DNA of 6,041 bases from an uncultured bacterium (GTDB lineage Bacteria > Planctomycetota > Phycisphaerae > Phycisphaerales > UBA1924), in contig CALKYH010000319.1 in assembly GCA_938003595.1 (NCBI GenBank), positions 1 to 6,041 of the forward strand, given 5' to 3'. A program made the position numbers and the translations under genes. The notes under the pieces are model-generated. The model was not told the DNA's origin. It was given only the letters and a program-made list of their open reading frames with translations, and did not search any database. Shown here piece by piece: positions 1 to 5,472 of the stretch. Within the stretch, counting starts at the first letter, position 1. The number at the start of each line of letters is the position of its first letter.

Positions 1-482
1 CCCTCGGCCGCCTCGCCTTCCGCTGCACCATCCAGAACCAGTACGCCCTGCGCCGGCGCATCCTCCGCCTCTTCGGCGCCAAGGTCGGCGCCACCACGCG
101 CTTCCGCCAGTCCGTCTTCGTCGAGCGCCCCTGGCTCCTCGAGATCGGCGAGCTCTCGATCTGCGGCGACCACGCCCAGCTCATCGGCGATCAGCGCATC
201 AGCATCGGCGCCCGCTGCGTCGTCTCCCAGTACGCCATCCTCGCCACCACCATCGCCGACCCCGACACGCCCGACCACGCCGACCGCTCCGCCCCCATCG
301 CCATGGAGGACGACACCTGGGTCGCCGCCGACACCCTCGTCCTGCCCGGCGCCCGCATCCGCCGCGGCGCCGTGGTCGGCGCCCGCTCGCTCGTCCGGGG
401 CGAACTGCCCGAATGGCGCATCGCCACCGGCGAACCCGCCACCCCCCGCCGCCCGCGCGAGTTCAACGCTCAGCCGGCGTGA
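1..482 (+). CDS. WcaF-like hexapeptide-repeat acyltransferase, C-terminal part (5' end outside window)
   Basis: Only the last 159 residues are in the window; the open frame runs in from the left edge (first full codon at position 3) to a TGA at 480-482. The fragment fits the left-handed beta-helix O-acetyltransferases of the WcaF/colanic-acid type, which usually acetylate sugars during exopolysaccharide, LPS or glycolipid assembly in the cytoplasm. Visible evidence: the family-like lead-in RRILRLFGAKVG, then WLLEIGELSICGD, a run of imperfect hexapeptides (IGDQRISIGARCVVS), a short loop, and the typical ending DDTWVAADTLVLPGA / GAVVGARSLVRG / IATGEPA. The loop that normally carries the catalytic His (family pattern roughly TGSHD) reads TTIAD, so an Ala sits at the expected His position (255-257). 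The enzyme may be inactive or use another residue, for example the His at 276-278. The acceptor substrate cannot be read from the fragment. Family call fairly sure; specific role unknown. Confidence 0.85.
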   Translation, partial: LGRLAFRCTIQNQYALRRRILRLFGAKVGATTRFRQSVFVERPWLLEIGELSICGDHAQLIGDQRISIGARCVVSQYAILATTIADPDTPDHADRSAPIAMEDDTWVAADTLVLPGARIRRGAVVGARSLVRGELPEWRIATGEPATPRRPREFNAQPA

Positions 483-499
483 GCGGCCCCTTCCTCTGT

Positions 500-534
500 C
501 CTTCACCCCTTCGAGACCTTCGCGGCCTTCGCGT
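500..534. repeat. Degenerate 9-bp tandem repeat in the gap between two genes
   Basis: Three consecutive 9-bp units start at 508, 517 and 526 (ccttcgaga, ccttcgcgg, ccttcgcgt), preceded by an 8-bp related unit ccttcacc at 500-507. The repeat lies between the acyltransferase stop and the ribosome binding site of the 90-residue gene. On the other strand it reads as repeated CGCGAAGG. I infer that it resembles short purine/pyrimidine-biased intergenic repeats seen in several bacterial genomes. It has no obvious hairpin and no T-run, so it does not look like an intrinsic terminator. Confidence 0.6.
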
Positions 535-570
535 TCACTCCCTACGATCGCCGACAAGGAGCGCCGCCCC

Positions 571-843
571 ATGGCCAAAGGCCAACACTTCTCCAAGTAC
601 CAGCAGGGCATCGTCAACCGCTACTACGACAACAAGGACACCATCGTCCTCACCCGCCTGAGCGAGATCGTCTCCGACCTGGCGCTCTGCGAGTCCGACA
701 AGAAGGCCGCGGCTCTCTGGAAGCGGGCCGAGACCGCCCTTGCCGCCATCAAGGCCGACCCCGCGCAGGCGCGCACGATCCTCGCCGAGAAGAACATCAA
801 GGCCCTCGCGGCCCTCGTCGGCGAGCTGTCCGCCAGGCGCTGA
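571..843 (+). CDS. Small conserved-type protein of unknown function, 90 residues
   Basis: The start is well supported: an AAGGAG ribosome binding site at 556-561 lies 9 bp before the ATG, and the frame ends at TGA 841-843. The product is 90 residues, hydrophilic, with no signal peptide or membrane segment, so it is probably cytosolic. It begins MAKGQHFSKYQQGIVNRYY and continues with a charged, probably mostly helical stretch (SEIVSDLALCESDKKAAALWKRAETALAAI) and a second helical part (AEKNIKALAALVGEL). There is one cysteine, at about residue 40. I recognise no enzyme motif. The opening FSKYQQGIVxRYY pattern looks like that of a conserved uncharacterised protein of Planctomycetota, but that is recollection, not a search result. 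It lies 88 bp downstream of the acyltransferase on the same strand and could be co-transcribed or have its own promoter. Its stop faces the protease stop at a distance of 3 bp. That it is a real gene is nearly certain; its function is unknown. Confidence 0.88.
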   Translation: MAKGQHFSKYQQGIVNRYYDNKDTIVLTRLSEIVSDLALCESDKKAAALWKRAETALAAIKADPAQARTILAEKNIKALAALVGELSARR

Positions 844-846
844 CCG

Positions 847-3336
847 TTACGGACAACCGACGCTGTACAGCGCCAGCAGCCCGTTCAGATCGCTGAAGTC
901 CACATCGCCGTCGCCGTCGAGATCGCCGGGCAGGCCGTCGCCGATCTGGCCGAAGCTGCCCAGCAGCGCGTTCAGATCCGCGAAGTCCACCAGGCCGTCG
1001 CCGTTGATGTCCGCCGGGCAGCTCGCCACGCCGATCTCGCCGGCGATCGTCCCGGTGAAGGTCTCGCCGTAGGACGCGCTCGACAGCGCCACGCTGAACG
1101 CCGCGGGCCCGGGCGTGGCCGGCGCCGTCACCATCCACTGCGCCGGCGCGCTCGCGCCGGCGTCGATCCCGCCGACCGCCACGCTCGCCGGCCCGCCGAC
1201 GACCGTCAGGCCGCTCAGCGTCGCCGTCACGCCGTGGGCGCGCAGGTCGCCGTTGTTCTCGACCGCCACGCTCAGCAGGAACACCTGGTTCGGCGCCGCC
1301 CCCACGCCCATCGGCGCCGTCCCGCCCAGGGCCGGCCCGGTCCGCGCCGTAAAGCCCTCCTGCGTCGCGAGGGCGAACTCTTCCGAGGAGATGTCCGGAT
1401 CGAACGCGCCGAACGCCTCCACCTTCAGCACCACCAGCGTCTCATTCCCCGCGACCGACAGCTGCTCGACATTGTCGATCGCCGACTGCGACGAGCTCAG
1501 CAGCGCGTTGCTCGAGGCGCGGTACGCGAACAGGTCCAGGTCGCTCAGCGTGTCCACCTGCGTCGGGTTCGCGTTGCCGTTGTAGGCCACATGCCGCTCC
1601 CACACCAGGGTCGCGCGCTCGTTCGCGAACATCGGGCCCGCGTACAGCCGGTAGTCCGCCGTCTCCGGCGCCGGCGGCACGGACCCCATGAAGTAGTCCA
1701 GCCCGTGCAGGTACGCCTGCCCCAGGTTCAGATAGCCCCAGCCGTACCGACGGTTCCAGAACGAGCCCGCCACCGTCACATCGTCCGTCGTGGACGAGGT
1801 CCCGCGGTCGTCCATCGGGTCCGTCGTGTTCAGCAGGATCGCCTTGCCCGCCTTCGTGTCCGTCGCGCCCATCTCCCACAGCAGCACGAACGCGCCGCCG
1901 GTGTGCGGCGACGCGGAGCTCGTCCCGCCGATGTTCGCGAACCCGCCCGAGGGCGTCGTGGACATCGAGTTCGTGCCCGGCGAGGTGATGTCCGGCTTCT
2001 TCCGGCCCGCCGCCGTCGGCCCGCGCGACGAGGTCGAATCGATCCGGTCGTCCGTGCGCGACACCGTGTTCTGGTCGTTCATGTTCGCCGACGCCATCAG
2101 GTTGAACGCCGGCGCCGGGTGCGTGATCGTCGGATTGCCCGAGCCGAACCCGCCGTTGCCCGTGGACTTGCTCACCATGTAGCCGAAGGTGTGCACCACG
2201 CCGTCGAAGAACTGATCGATCGACGCGTAGTCCACCGTGCTCGCCGTGCCGTTGCCGAACGAGTAGTTCACGTTCTCCGGCACGCCCGTCCCTGCGATGA
2301 AATTCATCCCCGCCATCGAGGTCGTCGTCCCGCCGGCCAGCGCCATCACGATCTGGTCGCACCCGAACGCCATGCCCGGGAACTGCGAGCTCGTGGACGC
2401 CATGATCCCCGCCATGCCCGTGCCGTGCGTGCTCGTGTCCGATGTCCCCATGTTCGACAGGAACGAGTGCCCCGACAGGGCCGAGTGGTTCTGCTGCACG
2501 CCCGTGTCCAGCACGCCCACATCGTGCACGCCGCCCGTGATCCCGTTCGCCCAGAAACCGGCCGCCAGGCCCAGCGAGTGCTGGTGGTTGTCCAGCTCCG
2601 GCGCGCCCGGCGCATCCACATCCATCCGCGCCACCAGCGCGCTCTTCGACAGCGCCGCCGCCTGACCCGCCGGCACGCTCGCGCCCACCATGTTCACCGC
2701 CGACGCCCGCGTCGTCACCACGCCGCCCAGCGCCGCGATCTCCGCCGCCAGCGCGTCCTGCGACGGGCGCACCGCCGCCTCCAGCCGCTGGGCGATCTCC
2801 GCCCGCGCCGCGCGATCCAGCTCGTCCAGCTGCCCCGACAGCGCCCGACGATTCGCCACCGCCGCCGCGTCCAGCCCCGCGGCGCCCGGCTCCCACGCCC
2901 GCTCCTCCGCCGGCGTCATCATCACATTCGGCAGCCCCGCGCGCGAGATCGCGCCGATCCCCGCCGTCAGCGCCTCGCGCTGCGCCTCCAGCGGCGCCAG
3001 CACGGCGCGCTTCGTCGGCTCGCCCGGCTGATCACGCAGAATGATCACCACATCGATCATCGCCTCCGGATCCGCGGCGCCGACCGCCGCCTCCAGCGCC
3101 GCGCTCATCACCTTCGCCGGCCGCGCCGCCATCAGCGCCCGCCACTGTTCGACGCTCACCCACGCGCCGTCCACCCGCACCAGCGTGGTCTCCACGCCCC
3201 CCGCGCGCTCCTTCGTCACCGGGAACAGCTCGCCCCCGTGCTCGAGCGACGCCACAGGGTCCGCGCTCGCCGCGGGCAGGGCCACGCCGAAACCGGCGCA
3301 CAGAACCAGAGCGACGCAAGCGGAGCGATGACGCAT
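847..3336 (-). CDS. Secreted subtilisin-family (S8) serine protease with C-terminal dockerin-like tag
   Basis: This 829-residue exported endopeptidase has an intact catalytic set: Asp277 (VGVLDTGV), His304 (STHGTGMAG), oxyanion Asn394 (STGNGG) and Ser473 (GGTSSASPHTGG). Domains in order: Sec signal peptide 1-25 with AxA-type cleavage (PAASA/D); an I9-like inhibitory propeptide, about 90-245, starting with the strand IDVVIILRDQP, enlarged by a helical Ala/Glu/Arg-rich insertion (about 105-200) and ending GGVVTTRASAVNMVGASVPA; the S8 catalytic domain, about 265-545; a beta-sandwich resembling the C-terminal barrel of KP-43-like subtilases (TLSDLDLFAY ... DNVEQLSV, about 560-645); an Ig/CARDB-like domain, about 680-770; and paired calcium loops at 773-829. 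Maturation by propeptide removal is inferred. The start is supported by a purine-rich site AGGAGAAAGG (3345-3354) and the signal peptide directly after Met. Cysteines in the mature part are C326, C773 and C828. The stop converges on the 90-residue gene. Confidence 0.95.
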   Translation of the reverse strand: MRHRSACVALVLCAGFGVALPAASADPVASLEHGGELFPVTKERAGGVETTLVRVDGAWVSVEQWRALMAARPAKVMSAALEAAVGAADPEAMIDVVIILRDQPGEPTKRAVLAPLEAQREALTAGIGAISRAGLPNVMMTPAEERAWEPGAAGLDAAAVANRRALSGQLDELDRAARAEIAQRLEAAVRPSQDALAAEIAALGGVVTTRASAVNMVGASVPAGQAAALSKSALVARMDVDAPGAPELDNHQHSLGLAAGFWANGITGGVHDVGVLDTGVQQNHSALSGHSFLSNMGTSDTSTHGTGMAGIMASTSSQFPGMAFGCDQIVMALAGGTTTSMAGMNFIAGTGVPENVNYSFGNGTASTVDYASIDQFFDGVVHTFGYMVSKSTGNGGFGSGNPTITHPAPAFNLMASANMNDQNTVSRTDDRIDSTSSRGPTAAGRKKPDITSPGTNSMSTTPSGGFANIGGTSSASPHTGGAFVLLWEMGATDTKAGKAILLNTTDPMDDRGTSSTTDDVTVAGSFWNRRYGWGYLNLGQAYLHGLDYFMGSVPPAPETADYRLYAGPMFANERATLVWERHVAYNGNANPTQVDTLSDLDLFAYRASSNALLSSSQSAIDNVEQLSVAGNETLVVLKVEAFGAFDPDISSEEFALATQEGFTARTGPALGGTAPMGVGAAPNQVFLLSVAVENNGDLRAHGVTATLSGLTVVGGPASVAVGGIDAGASAPAQWMVTAPATPGPAAFSVALSSASYGETFTGTIAGEIGVASCPADINGDGLVDFADLNALLGSFGQIGDGLPGDLDGDGDVDFSDLNGLLALYSVGCP
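850..1020 (-). other. C-terminal dockerin-like domain of the protease
   Basis: This segment covers residues 773-829. It has two EF-hand-like calcium loops with canonical liganding positions: D776-N778-D780-G-x-V-D784-x-x-D787 and D805-D807-D809-G-x-V-D813-x-x-D816. Each is followed by a short helix (DLNALLGSFG and DLNGLLALY), as in type I dockerins. Cys773 stands just before the first loop and Cys828 is the next-to-last residue, a spacing of 55 that is repeated exactly in the neighbouring secreted protein. I see no cohesin domain in the window, so the binding partner is unknown. Calcium binding is expected from the motif; a sorting or anchoring role is inference. Confidence 0.88.
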
Positions 3337-3381
3337 GATCAGAACCTTTCTCCTGGGAGTGGCTGGGGGCGCGGACGCCTC

Positions 3382-3410
3382 AGACTAAATCACAGCGCCC
3401 GCCCTGTCCA
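3382..3410 (-). promoter_or_regulatory. Candidate sigma-70-like promoter of the protease gene
   Basis: On the minus strand TGGACA (3405-3410, five of six matches to TTGACA) is followed after 17 bp by TAGTCT (3382-3387, three of six matches to TATAAT). It lies in the least GC-rich part of the 124-bp gap. Transcription would begin near 3375, leaving a leader of about 38 bases with the ribosome binding site AGGAGAAAGG at 3345-3354. Spacing is ideal but the -10 is weak, and sigma-factor preferences of this organism are unknown. Confidence 0.35.
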
Positions 3411-3460
3411 CGAAAAAGGGCCCGATCCGGCTCCCAAACCGCCCCGCCGCCCGCCGGCCG

Positions 3461-5341
3461 TTACGGGCAGTCCTCCCCGTACATCCCCAGAAGCAGGTTC
3501 AGATCCCCGAAGTCCACGCGCCCGTCGCCGTTGATGTTCGCCCGGTTCCCCAGCAGGCTCCGCCCGAACACATCCAGCAGCAGGTTCAGGTCCGCGAACC
3601 CCACCGTCCCGTCGCCGCTCACATCCTCCGGGCACGCCGTGGAGGCCAGCGGGTCCATCTGCCGCACATCGCCCAGCGTCGGACCCGTGTTCCCGAACCA
3701 CACGGTCTGCTCGCCGGGGTCCATGAAGTCGCCGTTGTTGTTCGCGTCGGTCAGCAGGATCACCTGGTCGGCGCTCGCGTCCGTCACGAACACGCGCCCG
3801 TCCGCCAGCGACACGATGTCGATCATGGTGAAGCCCGCCGCCGCCGTCTCGAAGACGATCGCCGCCTCGCCCGCGTCCTGCGCGTCGCCGTTGGAGTTCA
3901 TGTCCACGAGCCGGATGAGCTGGTCCACGCCGCCGCTGGCCACCTGCTGCGTGTACCACGCCCCCGCCCGCGCGCGGTCCGGCTCCAGCGCGAACCCCGC
4001 CAGCGCAGGGACGCCCGACGCGTTCGTCGCGTCCCAGTACTCCGTGAACTCGCCCGCGTCGTCCGCGCGGTTGTTGTTGTTCAGGTCCTCGAACCGGTAC
4101 ACCCCGTGCAGCCCGGCCGAGGAGTTCCGCAGGTAGCCGACCCCCGCCCCATCAAACCCCACCTCCTGCGGCGAGTACGGCCCGTTCCCAGCCCCGAACA
4201 CGCCCACGCCCACGAACTCCTCGATCTCCCCCGCGTCCTGCGCGTCGCCGTCGTTGTTCAGGTCCGTCAGCCGGTACACGCCGTCATTGCCGAAGGTGTT
4301 GCCCGCGTTCACGACATACAGCCGGCCCAGCGGGTCGAACGACGCCCCCGTCGGGAACGCGAACGACACGCCCGACATGTTCGTCGCGTCCGCCCACACC
4401 GCGCTCTCCCCCGCGCCCTGCGCGCTGCCGCTGTTGTCGTGATCGCGCATGACATACACCAGCCGGTTCACCTGGTCCCCCATCGCCGCAGCGCCGTTCG
4501 CCCCCGTCGCCAGCGTGCTCGGGTTCATCGGCGCGATCGTCCCCGCCAGATTCGCCCCGCTGAACCACACCGCCACCTCGGCCGGCTCGTCCGCCGCGCC
4601 GTTCTCGTCCGCGTCCGCCATGCGGTAGATCGCGTCGTTCGTGCGGTCGTTCACCAGGTACATCCCCGGGACGGGCGCCGCCGGGTCCGCCGTGGTCACG
4701 CGCGGGTTGTCCATCCCCAGGTTCCACGCCTGGAAGATGAAGAAGAAGGTCGGATCGCCGTAGAAGTACCCCGCCTGCGCCACATCGGTCACCAGCGCAT
4801 CCCAGTCGCCCGTCGCGGGCGAGCCCGGGCCGAACGGGATGTACTGCCACCCCGCCGGCGCCGACGGGCCCATCGTCGCCGTCGGCACATCGAAGTCGTA
4901 CGACTTCCACCCCTCGCCGACCAGCGGCACATTGTCCGCCCCGAGGAAGTACATCGCCCAGTCGTCGTCGAAATCGCCCGGCGTCCCGTTGTCGCTCGTC
5001 AGCATCAGCGTCAGCGGCCGACCGCCGGCGGAAAAGTCCACCGCGAACAGGATCAGATCGATCCCCATCCCCGTCACCCCCGCCGCGCGCAGATCGCCCG
5101 TCCACGGCCCCGCGCTGTTGAACGGCACCCGCGGCTGCGGCGCGAAGGTGTCCACGAAGCTCTCATGCACATACGCCCCCGGGTTCCCGCCCGAGCCCTC
5201 CACCACCGGCGCCGTCCCGAAGGTCCAGCCGAACGGATTGCCGCTCGAGAAGGTCTCGACCGTCGTCGGCCTCCCCGCGGCGCCCGCCGCGAACACCAAC
5301 CCCGCGACCAAGCCCATCCCGATCCGCGCATTCCGCCGCAT
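3461..5341 (-). CDS. Secreted multi-domain protein: laminin-B-like domain, six calcium-loop repeats, C-terminal dockerin-like tag
   Basis: This is a 626-residue exported protein of unknown specific function. I start it at the ATG at 5339-5341, not at the in-frame ATG 23 codons upstream (5408-5410), because AGAGGAG (5350-5356) lies 8 bp before it and MRRNARIG plus a hydrophobic stretch makes a proper signal peptide (about 1-23). Domains: residues about 28-215 form a predicted beta-sandwich (ETFSSGNPFGWTF ... WTGDLRAAGVTGMGIDLILF ... GWKSYDFDVP ... WNLGMDNPRV) resembling laminin-B-type domains. Residues about 226-560 hold six repeats of 52-61 residues, each with an acidic 13-residue loop ending in Glu, most with a hydrophobic strand beside it (GVYRLTDLNNDGDAQDAGE type); a six-bladed beta-propeller is the likely fold. 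Residues 570-626 are the dockerin-like tag. No catalytic motif is visible, so binding or structural work at the cell surface is more likely than enzymatic activity. C570 and C625 are its only cysteines. It lies upstream of, and in the same direction as, the protease gene (124-bp gap). Confidence 0.9.
   Translation of the reverse strand: MRRNARIGMGLVAGLVFAAGAAGRPTTVETFSSGNPFGWTFGTAPVVEGSGGNPGAYVHESFVDTFAPQPRVPFNSAGPWTGDLRAAGVTGMGIDLILFAVDFSAGGRPLTLMLTSDNGTPGDFDDDWAMYFLGADNVPLVGEGWKSYDFDVPTATMGPSAPAGWQYIPFGPGSPATGDWDALVTDVAQAGYFYGDPTFFFIFQAWNLGMDNPRVTTADPAAPVPGMYLVNDRTNDAIYRMADADENGAADEPAEVAVWFSGANLAGTIAPMNPSTLATGANGAAAMGDQVNRLVYVMRDHDNSGSAQGAGESAVWADATNMSGVSFAFPTGASFDPLGRLYVVNAGNTFGNDGVYRLTDLNNDGDAQDAGEIEEFVGVGVFGAGNGPYSPQEVGFDGAGVGYLRNSSAGLHGVYRFEDLNNNNRADDAGEFTEYWDATNASGVPALAGFALEPDRARAGAWYTQQVASGGVDQLIRLVDMNSNGDAQDAGEAAIVFETAAAGFTMIDIVSLADGRVFVTDASADQVILLTDANNNGDFMDPGEQTVWFGNTGPTLGDVRQMDPLASTACPEDVSGDGTVGFADLNLLLDVFGRSLLGNRANINGDGRVDFGDLNLLLGMYGEDCP
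3464..3634 (-). other. C-terminal dockerin-like domain of the calcium-loop protein
   Basis: Residues 570-626 hold two EF-hand-like loops: D573-S575-D577-G-x-V-G581-x-x-D584 and N602-N604-D606-G-x-V-D610-x-x-D613. Helices DLNLLLDVFG and DLNLLLGMYG follow the loops. By eye, about 31 of 57 positions match the protease tag with no gap. Compared with that tag, three ligand positions are weaker (Ser575, Gly581, Asn602), so calcium affinity may be lower. Cys570 and Cys625 bracket the module, and the protein ends DCP. Confidence 0.86.
3710..4615 (-). repeat. Six protein repeats with 13-residue calcium-type loops (likely beta-propeller)
   Basis: Six loops of exactly 13 residues start at residues 243, 300, 360, 419, 480 and 532 (DNA 4577-4615, 4406-4444, 4226-4264, 4049-4087, 3866-3904, 3710-3748). 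The shared pattern is D-x-[DN]-x-[DNS]-[GN]-(5-6 residues)-[AG]-E; loops 3 and 5 are nearly the same (DLNNDGDAQDAGE, DMNSNGDAQDAGE). Most are preceded by a hydrophobic strand such as GVYRL, GVYRF, QLIRL or QVILL and followed by a second strand such as AVWF or TVWFG. The ligand spacing is EF-hand-like but the final Glu is at position 13 instead of 12. Loops 3 and 5 share about 20 identical bases, which suggests internal duplication. Confidence 0.8.
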
Positions 5342-5349
5342 GGTGTCGT

Positions 5350-5356
5350 CTCCTCT
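5350..5356 (-). promoter_or_regulatory. Ribosome binding site that sets the start of the calcium-loop protein
   Basis: AGAGGAG on the minus strand lies 8 bp before the ATG at 5339-5341. It favours this start over the longer in-frame ATG at 5408-5410, whose extra 23 residues would place non-hydrophobic sequence with two cysteines before the signal peptide. Confidence 0.75.
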
Positions 5357-5376
5357 CGTCCTCTTGGGACAACACC

Positions 5377-5404
5377 ACGATACCCCAAATTGTGACGACT
5401 CCAA
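5377..5404 (-). promoter_or_regulatory. Candidate promoter of the calcium-loop protein gene
   Basis: On the minus strand TTGGAG (5399-5404, three of six matches to TTGACA) and TATCGT (5377-5382, four of six matches to TATAAT) are 16 bp apart, within a locally AT-richer patch (CACAATTTGGGGTATCG). A transcript would start near 5370 and have a leader of about 30 bases before the chosen ATG. This would put the promoter inside the longer reading frame, in agreement with the later start. Weak consensus; tentative. Confidence 0.3.
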
Positions 5405-5472
5405 CCCCAACAGGCCCCTAGAAGCCGTCGCCCTGGGGACTCCCGCGCCCTCTCACCTCGCGCCCGCCGCGT

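Noticed and set aside
1442..2896. 484-codon minus-strand frame inside the protease gene
   Set aside because: Gly/Arg-rich alternate-frame translation overlapping the catalytic domain of the true frame.
3295..3336. Possible lipoprotein signal in the protease (VLCAG near residue 13)
   Set aside because: The residue before Cys is Leu, which does not fit a lipobox (Gly/Ala/Ser expected), and a normal AxA cleavage site follows at about residue 25.
3411..3460. Possible intrinsic terminator after the calcium-loop gene (five T residues on the minus strand at 3413-3417)
   Set aside because: The sequence before the T-run gives only about 3 paired bases (GCC...GGC), too weak for a terminator call.
1234..3534. 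766-codon open frame on the plus strand opposite the protease gene
   Set aside because: The translation is almost entirely Arg, His, Ala, Val and Pro, as expected for the antisense of a GC-rich gene. The minus strand has an intact catalytic triad and signal peptide.
3464..4615. A CRISPR-like array suggested by regular repeats
   Set aside because: The repeats are coding, degenerate at the DNA level and explained by protein calcium loops; the spacing varies from 52 to 61 codons.
4106..5395. 429-codon plus-strand open frame opposite the calcium-loop gene
   Set aside because: It is Arg/His/Val-rich, has no recognisable domain, and mirrors the high third-position GC of the real gene.
5405..5472. 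Possible terminator after the Mrp gene
   Set aside because: The CCCC/GGGG pairings need bulges and a long loop, and no T-run follows.
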